From Metopolophium dirhodum (lineage: Eukaryota; Arthropoda; Insecta; Hemiptera; Aphididae), in assembly GCF_019925205.1 (NCBI RefSeq), contig NC_083563.1, forward strand, positions 11,727,228 to 11,791,227: a stretch of 64,000 nt of DNA, written 5' to 3'. Positions 1-11,700 of the stretch are shown here, one piece after another. A program made the translations under genes and the position numbers. Numbering within the stretch: position 1 is the first letter of the stretch; every line of letters begins with the position of its first letter. Below the pieces are notes generated by a model. It was given only the letters and a program-made list of their open reading frames with translations, had not been told where the DNA came from and did no database searches.

Positions 1-440
1 ACTATGGTAATATCATAGGCTGACTGACAGTTTTCGCTCAGAATCGTTTTTCTTATACAATGATATTATATCATTGAATTCAAATTTAACACCATCCATT
101 ACAGTGACCCACTTGTAACCTACTGTACAGCAGAGCGACACCCACTTATCCACCTTTTTTTTTTTGTGTCTGTTATCACCTTTTAGGACAGTAAAAATGC
201 TTAAATTTTCTTCAACGGTATTTTTTCTGATAGGAAAGTAAATCTAGTTGGAACTTTGGGGGGGTCAAAAATAAAAATTTTCCAGTAGTTTTCAAAAACG
301 TCTTGAAAAACAAAAGAAAAATTAAGAAAAAACGGGAATTTTTATGTGCAACTTTTAAACAAATTACTGTAGGTACCTACATGAAATTTGTAACCTACTG
401 TACAGCAGAGCGACACCCACTTGGCCCACCTTTTTACTAA
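1..440 (+). repeat. Two abutting partial copies of an unclassified interspersed repeat family
   Basis: Bases 1-155 carry the distal end of a family whose terminus reads 'ctactgtacagcagagcgac'. Bases 165-440 are a second, internally deleted copy: it begins with the proximal 'tctgttatcaccttttagga' section and jumps to the same terminus near 390-425. Other copies lie at 8866-9300, 22240-23620, 30447-30985, 43025-43470, 45715-47187 (reverse strand) and 55780-55905. The family class is not recognised and no long coding frame is present. Confidence 0.75.
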
Positions 441-1658
441 TGCAATTGTTATATGACCTTGAATAAGCGATAGCCAATGGATAAAAAGGTAACTACAGAT
501 AGGGGCGTCTTCAGGTAAATTCCACGGCGAAAACATGTTAGTCTTGAATACCGCTTGACAAAATTAACAAAATTTATAAAATGTATTTATATATTAGCAA
601 AAACAGAACATCGCATGGCTTATGGAGGCGGCGATTGCCTCTTCACCCCCCTCGGGGACGCCTATGGGTACAGGCGTAAAATATGTTAACATTATATGAT
701 GGATTACAGATATAGTAATTTTGTTTTTGTATATAAATATAAAACACTTTATATTAAGTTCAAATGACCCAAAATGTTGACAAAATTAAAGGTAGTTTAT
801 GTTGTCCAATTTTAGTTCTGAAGAAAGATTTGATTTTCAGAAAAATGTCTATGTATCGTATAGGTTTACTCACACTAATCTTATTTCATTTTGAACTGTA
901 ATTAAAAACGTACAAATATGGATTTTTTTAAACAATAATCATAATTAAACTAAAATTTTTAATGTAGTGTTCCCGTATACTATTTGTATAGAGAGTTTTA
1001 TAATTTTAAATAGTTATCAAGTTATTAAAACGTGCATGTGTGTATGAGAAAGTCATTTTTGGTATCTTTATTCAATGGCGTATCCAGTTGTTAAATAATA
1101 AACATCCCCCCTCCCCACTAAAAAATTCTAGATTCTCCACTGCACTCATTGAACCCCACTTGAAACTCACACATAAGCGGAAATCTATTAAAATTTCATG
1201 GGGAAAGTTCCATTAATGATTTATGAACAATAATTATTAACAACCAACAAATAGGGCGGCGATGACGAGATTAGATTGCTTAATTGTAGATCATTGAAAA
1301 AAAAAAAAACATGTGTCCGCCGTAAAATTATATCTGTTAAATAAGGAGTTTAGTATAGGCAATTGTAATGAAATTTTGAGAAGAATTTAACGATTCAAAG
1401 AATTTTAAAAGTACCAGTATGTCAGTACCAACAATGGTTGTTGCGTAATAATGAGATTAAATAGAAAAATGGTTTCTTGCGGAATAAACTTGCGAATAAC
1501 ATTATCTAGCAAATAAAAAATTATGTAAAACGTTCACACTTTAGAGAAGAGAAGTCCTTATTAAGTCCATAAAGATGTTGTATTTATCTTGGAGCAAATA
1601 CTTATATTTATAAACTAATAAATAATAATATATTATACCTACTATAAAGTATAAAGTA
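441..1658. other. Non-coding stretch with no supported gene
   Basis: AT-rich DNA without a convincing exon. A short open stretch from the ATG at 845 encodes a hydrophobic, signal-peptide-like start and has possible GT donors at 864 and 898. The one at 864 would leave the phase needed by the exon at 1833, but its splice consensus is modest. It is noted only as a possible first exon of the membrane protein gene downstream. Confidence 0.4.
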
Positions 1659-1766
1659 TCCCCACACACTGCAGCGGTGGCGTTAAATTCTATTGTCTTG
1701 GCTTTGCCAGTGAGCGGTGAAATGTGTCCTGCAGCAATTCACCGCCACCGCTGCAGTGTGTGGGGA
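1659..1766. mobile_element. Short foldback MITE-like element
   Basis: A near-perfect inverted repeat: 'cccacacactgcagcggtgg' at 1661-1680 is matched in reverse complement by 1745-1765 ('ccaccgctgcagtgtgtggg'), separated by about 60 bases. The GC-rich arms contrast with the AT-rich flanks. The apparent ATG at 1724 of the downstream reading frame lies inside this element, so it is unlikely to be the true start. Confidence 0.65.
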
Positions 1767-1832
1767 CCTTAAATTATAAAAGATTGCTTATAAGTTTCCA
1801 ATACATAATATTTGAATATTTTTGTTTTTTAG

Positions 1833-2928
1833 GAGTAATCATTTGTACAACAATTTTACCAGATACTAACCCTACACCTCCACTAGAATTTCCATCAGAT
1901 GGACATGTAAGGATTATACAAGCACCGGAACCTTATAATTTAACTCAGCCACCAATGTTTTATTTTGGAAACAATGAAACGATAACGAATGAACCACCTA
2001 ACAATTTTCAAGAAACAATCGAAAAGCGATTTAATGATGGTGTATCAAAACCGTCTTCACAACCTATCAATGTCATTGCTAAGATATCCGAAAATTATAC
2101 TGAAAATTATATCGAAAATAAATATTACAATAATCACATTGATAGCTGGACATCAATTACATTAAGTTTAATTGTACTTACAGTTATTGCGGTCATGGTG
2201 CTGGCATGTTCGGCATTATGTTTGAAAAAAGTTCAAAAGTGAGTATTTTAATGTATTAGAATTTAGATGTATTGACCATGTTCTTTGGGAAGCAAAATTA
2301 TTTTTCTAAATAAACGAACGAGTATATGAACAATAATTAGATTATAGGTGTATATAGGATTATTGTACTTATTTATATTTGTATAGCTTTAATTAGCTTC
2401 TCTCTTTGACTACACATCTTGAGCATAAATTTATACTATAAATTAATACATGGTTAAATTAATAAATAATTAAAAATTTAATTCAGAATTACTTTTCTGT
2501 AACTATTACATTTTTTTATAGAGCTTTTATTAAAAAAAAAACAACAATAGATTTACAGCTGAAATATTGGCATCAAATGTATGAATAAATACAAACCCAA
2601 AAAATAGCAAATTATTGGATAAATAAATTTTAAATATATAATAAATTTGTTATATTAAGAAACCAGAGTTTAACTGATATCATTTTAACATCAAATAACT
2701 TGATATTTATGAGATTTAAAAGAGAAATTAGTATAGAAATGCTTTATTTTTACAATAATATTATGATTATATAGGTAGGTTTAATATTTTTTAAAAAATA
2801 AAAGGATAATATGGACTAATAAGCTTCAACCATTATTTTTTAGCTTGAAGATATCAAAACGAGAACTGCTGATAGAAGATTGTGATGATTCTGTAATGAA
2901 AGATTTAATACACATTCAGCGTGTATAA
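1833..2928 (+). CDS. Unrecognised single-pass membrane protein, last two exons
   Basis: Two exons join in frame. Exon A (1833-2238) follows a strong pyrimidine-rich acceptor ('tttgttttttag') and ends at a GTGAGT donor. Exon B (2844-2928) follows 'ttatttttttag' and ends in TAA at 2926-2928. The protein has a short hydrophobic start (VIICTTIL), a Pro/Asn-rich presumed extracellular region with NLT, NET and NYT glycosylation sequons, one transmembrane segment (about ITLSLIVLTVIAVMVLACSA) and a short charged tail ending in a cluster of acidic and Leu residues. Exon A begins in phase 1, so at least one upstream exon with the start codon is missing from this model. A polyadenylation signal (AATAAA) lies at about 2941. 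The gene converges on CISD2, with only about 150 bp between the stops. I do not recognise the family. Confidence 0.6.
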
Positions 2929-3075
2929 ATTATTTACCATAAATAAAGAAATATAATATATCAATAAATGCAAATATGTATTCTATTTAACTGAATGAAA
3001 ACAAAAGACTAAACTAGAACAATTAACAAACATTTATATAAATGTATTCAATGATTTCATACTAGTAATAATTAT

Positions 3076-4768
3076 TTATTTTTTCTTAATTATCAATGGT
3101 CCAACATTGTCCTTCTGTTCAATGTTGTACTTATTATGAGCACCATCACACAAAGGAAATTTAGAGCTTCTCCAACAACGACAAAATGCTGTACTTTCAC
3201 CTAGCTCTTCGATGTCATAACCGTCAACCACTTTTGGAGATTCTTTTTTAATACAAGGGTTAACAGGCTAGACATACAAAAAAAAAACAACATAAATATT
3301 TATTAAAAAATAATTTAATTTAGTACTTACATGTCTTGGTTTGACAACTCTGTATGAAAGGTAACATACACCACCAATTGTAGCATAAAACGGAATTAAT
3401 TTCAGTATATCTTTACCTATAAAATACAATTGGTTTAGGTAAATATATTTTAACTGTTAAGTTAATTAAGATTACTGAATAGTTACATTAAATAATTTTA
3501 AAGGTTAGATTATTTTTTATTCATTTTTTAAATTGTTAGCAGTTAGTTGTATTTAAAATGTTAAGAACATAATATTATAGTAATATAATTATAAATTTAT
3601 ATTAAGGGGGACTCTATTTGATGAAAAAAAGTTACTTTTAAACAAAAAAGTCAGACAAAACTGGAGGAATTTGATTTGACGAATTTTAATTTTGAAAACG
3701 GATTATGATTGATTAACAAGTTTACTAGGTTTGACCAAAGGTGATTTTTAATATTCCAATTATTGTAATGAGTAATGAATAACATAAATACAAAAATATT
3801 ATATTTTTCTTCCTGGATATCACAGCTGAAAAAATAGATATTCAAAATTGCCTCAACAGAAACCTAGTAAACTTGGTAATCAATGAAAATCAGTTTTAAA
3901 AATCGAAATCTGTCAAACCAAATTCCTTCAGTTTTGTTTGGCTTTATGGCTTAGAAACCATTTTTTTAAATTGAAAAAAGTTTATCTAATTTAATATCAT
4001 TGCCAATGTCTGTGCATACGTAAGTTAATTGACGGCAAATATAAATAATGACCGACCTACTGGATTGGGCTGCTTACTATTATAACTCAGGACATTTCTA
4101 GGAAATATTGACCGAAAATGATTAAGGATTTAACTCACACATACTAATGTTTGTTTACTTTGCATAACTTACAATTCATTAATTTCATTATGTTGAATTG
4201 CCTATATTAATTTCCTTAAAACATGACCCACTGGAGCCCCCTTGAGCATTTAGTTGTAGGAATAAAAAGCTGGAAATTGGTGAACGTGTTGCATAGAAGT
4301 ATCTAAGACTAGTAAAAAAATAGAATCTTGTCAAAAAACACATTAAATTAAGCAAAATGGCTTTATCACATGTCATAATAAGTTACATGTTCAAATATAA
4401 TTATTAAATTGCAAAATGGTAGGTGCCCATTTGGGTATTATATTTCTATACATGAATGTATAATAGAGAATTTTATAACTAAACTAATTGGTTTCATTTT
4501 AATAGCTAATCTTAGGTCCAAATCATAAGGTAAAACTTTTGTATTGTTAACAATAACACCATTTATTATAAATACTACCTATAAAGTATCAAAGATTTTA
4601 AGAATATTTATTACCAATATCAACAAACACAAAACATACATAATTATTTAATTGATTTATAAATTACTTACCACCTAATTTGAAAATACCAAGAAATGAA
4701 TTTGGCAATGGTAAATTGGCTAGATAGTTGGCTAAATGAACTTTCACTAAGTTGCTACTGAATTCCAT
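3076..4768 (-). CDS. Cisd2: CDGSH iron-sulfur domain protein, CISD2/NAF-1 type
   Basis: Three exons on the minus strand: 4672-4768 (ATG at 4766-4768), 3331-3416 and 3076-3267 (TAA at 3076-3078). All junctions are GT-AG, and the frame is continuous for 124 codons plus stop. Residues about 37-54 form one transmembrane anchor. The C-terminal domain has the CDGSH signature CRCWRSSKFPLCDGAH, with the expected [2Fe-2S] ligands Cys90, Cys92, Cys101 and His105. The ending DNVGPLIIKKK matches the CISD2 branch. Known family members sit in the ER or mitochondrial outer membrane facing the cytosol and take part in iron-sulfur, Ca2+ and autophagy homeostasis. The length is close to the usual ~135 residues. 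The gene is convergent with the upstream membrane protein gene and divergent from DOPEY. Confidence 0.93.
3610..3945. mobile_element. Palindromic MITE-like element in CISD2 intron 2
   Basis: Bases about 3650-3731 are matched in imperfect reverse complement by 3860-3943. For example, 'acaagtttactaggttt' pairs with 'aaacctagtaaacttgg', and 'caaaactggaggaat' with 'attccttcagttttg'. The outer limit may extend to TTAA motifs at 3603 and about 3990. The reading frames found inside are arm artefacts. Confidence 0.55.
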
Positions 4769-5794
4769 TTTATTAAAATGATGCACTTATGTTTGGTTTA
4801 TAAACTAAAAGTACCTAACAAAAAAGTTATAAAAATCAATGCAAATTTAGTATAAAAGCATAAGACGATTGATTTTTTTTTTAAAACAATAATATATGTT
4901 CTGGCTCGAAGATACCTATTAGTTACTGTACACTGTACGGTACTACAGCACACATTACACACTTGACACTTCAGAAATTAATTTACCTCTCAAGTTCCAA
5001 TTTTCTGACTTCTGAGTTCTGATGTTCTGAATGTTGAATGTTCTGATAATAAAAAAATTAAAATAATAATTTAATGGTTAAGAATAATGACATATATTTT
5101 TACTTCAGTGTGGCAATATGCACATTAATTTTTGTGTTTACATAACTGATAACAATTTAAAATCGAGAATCGTTATAAAAAATCGTGCAACAGATTACTG
5201 TAATAATATGAACAATTTTAAGAATTTAATATGTAATAGTACAATATGTTTTAATTTATTGATTTTAAATTTTAACAATAGATAATATTGTACAAAAATA
5301 CAAAATACAACTAAAATAGATGTTTAAAATGTAAAAATGAGCAGCTATAACAAATTTCGGTATAGTTTCTGGTTGGCTACACTGAGATTTTATCTTTTTT
5401 GTCAACTTTCAGCTGATTTGTCATCAACTCAAGATGTACCACGAAAGAAGTTTACTGCTATAGTGTACAGTACTGACTATATAGTGACAAAGTGCAATAA
5501 AGAAAATTGATATTTGTATTATTTTGTTATTATATTTTTTAGAAACAATTGTTTAAAATTATATTTCAAACTGTTTTGTCTATTATCGTTTGTAAATCGC
5601 GTGACCAGCCGATGTTTTCATTGATTATGATTAATAATTATATACCGTGCATTTGAAATACGTATTTTTAAATTTGTTGAGTACAACGAAATAAATAATA
5701 GCGACGATGTAGTTATGTAATTATCTATTACAAGTTAAGAGCTTTACCAAGTCGCAGTTTTTTTTATTTACGGATTGAGATATTTGCTGTTACC
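4769..5794. promoter_or_regulatory. Shared divergent intergenic region, CISD2 / DOPEY
   Basis: The two start codons (4768 minus, 5795 plus) face away from each other across 1026 bp, so both promoters and 5' UTRs must lie here unless leader introns extend further. No TATA box or initiator was assigned with confidence. Several 'ttctga' repeats occur at 4998-5048. The bidirectional role is an inference from layout. Confidence 0.45.
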
Positions 5795-8700
5795 ATGGGG
5801 ACAATAGCCACCGAAGAGTTTGATCTCATGAAGGATTCAAAATATCGAATGTAAGTAGGCTGCTTATCTATAGTTGACTAACTCTATTGGTAGGTGTTGC
5901 TTTTTTTATTGTATAATATAATCTGGAGTGTCAGTTGTATGAGTCATTTGGGTTCTTATAAATGTGTACATGTATCTACCTTAATTTGTTTGGTGTAAGC
6001 TGAGTCACTTAACATTTTCAGTAATCTATTTTATAACTGACAATTTGTAATAACTTATAAGTAGAAATAACTGAAACATAACAAAAATTTTGTTAGACCA
6101 TATAATTGTTTAAAATAAAGTAGCTAGGTAGTCCATGAATTAAATACAGACTTGGGTATAATTTCCTGTCACTTGTATCATTTAAATGTATCTTTTAATC
6201 ATACCTACCTATTTATTTTCCTGTTTTTAATTACTCAGAATTTAATGTTGAAACAAAGTATCTGATACCTATTTATAATTTTGTAAAGGATATATACTAT
6301 TTACAAGGTTATTAACTAGAATTAACTTAAAAATATAACAATGTAATATAAGTGGATGTGTTGCCAAATATTTATATTTTTAGTCGTTGAAAAAATATTA
6401 CTTATCAAGTACTTATTAATGTTAATCCATACAGGTATGCTTTATTGGATCTTACAAGACTTATATTTATTTAAAATTGTTTATTGTTAGTTAATTTTGG
6501 TATGTAGTAACTCGTAATGACTTTTTAAATCTATAATAATATTGTTAATTGCGTACAAACTTAGTATTTTTGCAACTAGCTAGGTATTACTGACTAATAA
6601 ATATTAAATTCCGATTTTACTTATATTAAAGCTTTTATGATGAATAGCATTTTTGTTAGAATGTTGATTAGATTTTATTGTATTATTTATATAGCTACCT
6701 ATTACATTTTTATATTATGTTATATACTAGTATATTAAAATAATATCATCTATATTATTATTTATAGTTAACATCTAAACACGTTTTTACCTTTTAAATG
6801 TATAGGTACACATTACAAAATCTAATTAAACTATTAGGTATTGTTCTGCTATATTATGTCTCCTAATTATTAAGACAAGTATTTAAAACAAAACATTTTC
6901 CTTCCCCAATGCCTGATACATAAATTTGAATTGTAGGTGGTTAAAACCCTTAAAATTGTTTCAAATGAGTCGTTATTTTAATTTTTTTGATGCCAGTACA
7001 CCACATAAACTCAATCAAATAAGTATCAACAAAAGATTTTTTTCACAAAATGTAATATTTATATATTGATGTGCACAACAGTTTAGTCAAGTTTTAGTTA
7101 TTCAAGATAGGACGTCAGTCATTGTAGATGTTAAACTTATAACATTCATTGTTCAAACATTGTGGCTTACAATAATGTTTGGACTGAACTTAGCAACCAA
7201 ATGCGATTACTCAAATAACAATAAAACTTATCTCACTGAATATTTTTCAAGATACTAGAATACAAATCTAACAAAATAAAATTACCAAACAATATAATTT
7301 ATATTATGTATAGAAATGTATATAAAGAACTGAACATGCTACCTGTTTAAAAAATGTATCTAAAAATTACTGCTATATATTTAAAAACCACAATTTATTA
7401 CAACCAATATTGCATGAAGTAAACATAAGATATGCAAAATACAATTTTATCATTAATAGATCTAAAAAAAACCCACATCTGGTAGATATTTTGATATAAT
7501 TGGAACCAAATTATGTAACAAAATAGTAAATACCATGTATAATAAACCTACAAATTAATTTATTCATAAAATAACATTTTGCAAGGTTTTTGGAATTTTC
7601 TGATGAATTAGAAAATTAGAAAAATAATACTGTATTCATTTACTCTAATCAATGTAAAATAATTTAATTTTAATCATGTATACAAAATAGTGTTATTTTT
7701 TTTTATAGTTTGTTTCAAAACTCCTGGGCCCCCACATAACAGTATATTAAATTAAATTAAATAAAAAAATAAAAAATAATTAGATAAATATAAATCTATA
7801 CCCATTACCTATATACTAATATATTTAATGGGTATACTGGAACACATGGAAATTCTCATTTTAAATTTTAATATTTGTAGGGTGCGGTATATAACAAAAC
7901 AGTACCAATTATAACTATAAATTATAACGGTATAAAATTAATAATACAAATATAAAATAATACAGGATTACATTTTGGTAACAATGTCAAAATCAGTCAA
8001 ATAAAATATCAGTTACAATATTTTATGAATACACATAAGGTACAAAAACCTACCTATAACAGCATTATGTCAAAACTATTAAAAAAATGTCATAAAATTA
8101 TGTTATTATAAAAAAATTGTATTTAATTTAAAAAAATGTATCTTACCTGTTAATAGATCGGTACCCGTACATAATATAGATAATCATCTTGGTAGGTCAC
8201 ATACTAAACAAATACCATTATAACTAATCTCAATTGTTTTACTAAAATAAATTGTAATAATTATAAAATAATAATACCTTCCACCTGCAACCTACCTATG
8301 TATATAGATTTTATTTATTTTAAATTAAGATTTTTGTTAAGTATTATACCTTGATTGATACTTATATTTATTTAAGCTAATATTTAAACAAAATATAGTT
8401 GGTACCTAGCTCTGCTTAATTGTAATAATTAGGTATCTAATTAAACAGATACATTAAGTATATCTTCTCGTTTTCCTCCTTGGATTCTATATTATTGTAT
8501 ATTATTTATGTACCTATGTGTGTTTTAGATTATTAATATCTAATTTTATAGATTTCCTGAATCAAATATAATTCACAATTTAAAAACTAAATTGGTGGGT
8601 CATTTTCATGTATCTGATTAATTGAACCTATTTATAATAACTAAGTTAATATAATATAATATAATATACAGAATGGGTACCAAAATCACTTTAAATAATA

Positions 8701-11700
8701 CGACTGATTGGAATATAACTGATGATATACCTATTTATTTATTAAAGGTATTTACATTGAATTAATTATACTAAATTATAATGAAAACCAGTTTAATTGG
8801 AAACATTAAACCGCATCATAATATAACTATTATTATTATTTAACAAACATGTTATTTTAGATTCTGAGTAGAGCAATGGAATGTATTGATTTTATAATTT
8901 TTTGTGTCTGTTATCACAATTTATGAATCATTAAAAAAGGTTTTGATTTTCAACTTTAAGAGTGTTTCTGGTCGCACATGAGATCATGTTGCCTGTTGGT
9001 AGTTTGGGGGGGGGGGGGGTCAATAGTATGAAAAACAAAATACAAATTAAGGAAAAACGAAAATTTTGAAAAAATCAATTTTGTTTTTTGGTGTACTCAA
9101 AGGCCGTTGCCTAAATTGATGCTTAACGCTATTACAAAATTTTTAGGTAAGAAGATTATCTGTGCTTTAGCGTTGCCTATATTTTTAAGCAAGATATAAG
9201 TATGTATGTCATTTATCAAAAATTAAAAATGCTCATATCTCGCTTGAAAATGAAAATTTCAAAAAATTGGCAGATATTGTTTTTACCTAAAAGTTTTCTT
9301 TTAGGTCAATTCACTATAGTATCAAAACTAACAGCACACTAGTGAACGATAATTTCTTATATTGTGCGTGTGTAAGACGGAGACAATAAATGTATGGGTA
9401 GCGTCCTCTTAAGAATAAGGATTACTTAAGCTAAATTTATGACTCAAATGAGACTTAGGCTTAAGAAGAGGAAAAGTATTACTTAAATTAAGGTTGGTCA
9501 AGACCTACCTTATGTATTGCTTTTAGTTATTACTACAAATTTTATTTTTTATTTTTTAAATGATCAAAATTAGCTTTATTCTTAAGCATTGACTAAGAAT
9601 ACAACGCTTATTCAAAAACGAACAAGCCTATTCTCTGTTCCAATTAACAGGGTTTGGTGACCAGTTTTTGTTCCGCAATGGTGAGACGCCGTTAAATAGT
9701 TACTGGGTTCTTTAAGAGTTTTGTTATAGGCTTTAACCTATAGCTATTTAAAAATAATAATGATACATGGACACATTTTTTTTTATAATTATTTATAATT
9801 CATAAAATTACAAATTATCTTTTAACTAGTTTAAAATGTTAAATTTTTATAACTAAAGCTTACATGTACAAGGTTCATCATAAGTATTTAATACTGAAAC
9901 CAAAAAATCTAAAAAGCGTATAAACACAATTCTTATTTATAGAAATTTGAAGTTCAAATTTGGACGAAATTAGATATTTAAACACAGAATAACTATTTTA
10001 GTTATTCTGTTGTAATTCAATAATATTATTTGGGTACTTGAAACTCTTGTGTGTATTATTATATTATATACTTACTATAACATTTTCAAATGCAATATTT
10101 TCCAAAAAATGTAGGTATTTAACCTAATAAAAGATTTTTAAGCTTTTTATACAATTTGATTAACACATAAACCATTTTATAAAATTGCATCATAATCCCA
10201 CCCATTTAAATATGGTATTCTTGTACTTATATTTTAATAATTTTTCTATTAAAGTGCAATTTTTGTAGATTTTTATCTTAAGCCATCTATTTAATATTAT
10301 CATATATTATGCAGTTATATTATTAATGTTGACACTGTATGGTTTATTTTAGCACTTTTGTTCAAATTAAATTATATTAAATAAATATAAAATTATATAA
10401 TCAAATTTAGGTGGGTACCGGAGTGGGTACTTATAAGTTTTTAAACCTTTTACAGTTTTTTTTAGGAATAATATTAGTACAAACAACTTATTTGTTCCAT
10501 TTATTTTTTTATATTAGAAAATTACATTGGTTTGTATTTTCAAATTGTTGATTAAATCATGATATAATTAACATGGTATGATCGCAAAAGTCCAGATTTG
10601 GTTCAAGTCTGCCCAATACGTCATTTGCTTACCCGTATTATCAAATTGTCATTTAATTATTATTACTATACACTAAGCTATGTCATGTGCTTACCGAAAG
10701 ATCTGACCGTCAAAAAGTTGCGATCATACCTTGTTGTTTATATCATAGATTAAATATTACTTATGTTTTTACATTTTTCAATAGGTTATAAAAAAAAATA
10801 TTGAAAATGATTTATTTGTTGTCCTTCTATGTTTTATTTCAATCTATATGTTCCTACAATGTTATTGTTAGGTGATTTATGTTTTATCTAGTTTAATTAA
10901 TATCGATCAATGGTCAATAAACTAATACGAAAGTAATGTTTTTTATTCCATTGGTCAGTAGGTATATTATTTTATTTTTGTATTATGTAGCCCCTGAAAC
11001 AAAAATATTAAAATTAATTAAACTAACCTAACTAATTTTGTATTGAACATTAATTTTAATTCTAGAATAATCATAAAACATTTTTATTTTGCATGTTATA
11101 ATATTAGATTTTGTGTGAAATGAGGAAGGTATTAATTTTTGAATCTCTTATGTTGTTTTTACACTTAGTATTAAATAACACTATTTAAGACAATTAAAAA
11201 ATCCTAAATAATATTTATCATCAATCAATTAGTAATTTCATAAGTATTATCTTTATGAGAGACCAGTCTGTTAATTCCTCAGTTGTTTTATTATGCCAAA
11301 CTCTGAAAAGTAAGAGAGCCTTACACGTGCATAAATAGTTATAAACTATAGAGTTTTGTTCAAATTTTATAATTATCCTCCTCCAATGTAAACTTAATTA
11401 ATATTTTATAAAAAAATGGTATTTGGTACAAAAATAAAATATATTACTTAGGATGTTGGTTGTACCGACATGTATTGTTTCAAAATACTATCAATATGAT
11501 ATATCTAACAGCAAATTTTACGTTCAGAAGAATCCATTTAACAATTTTATTTTTAATATTAAAGTGAATTAATTTATAATACAATTTAAGGGTAAGTGTG
11601 CTATCTAGGGCCCTACTTAGCTGAGTATGATAATTCATTTTTAAACTTCCAAGTTTGAGTAATTGGAAATTGTTGTGTTTTGTAAATTTTAGAATACTAT

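Noticed and set aside
1724..1832. ATG at 1724 as the start of the membrane protein
   Set aside because: It lies in the right half of a foldback element, and a strong splice acceptor at 1821-1832 shows that coding begins downstream of it.
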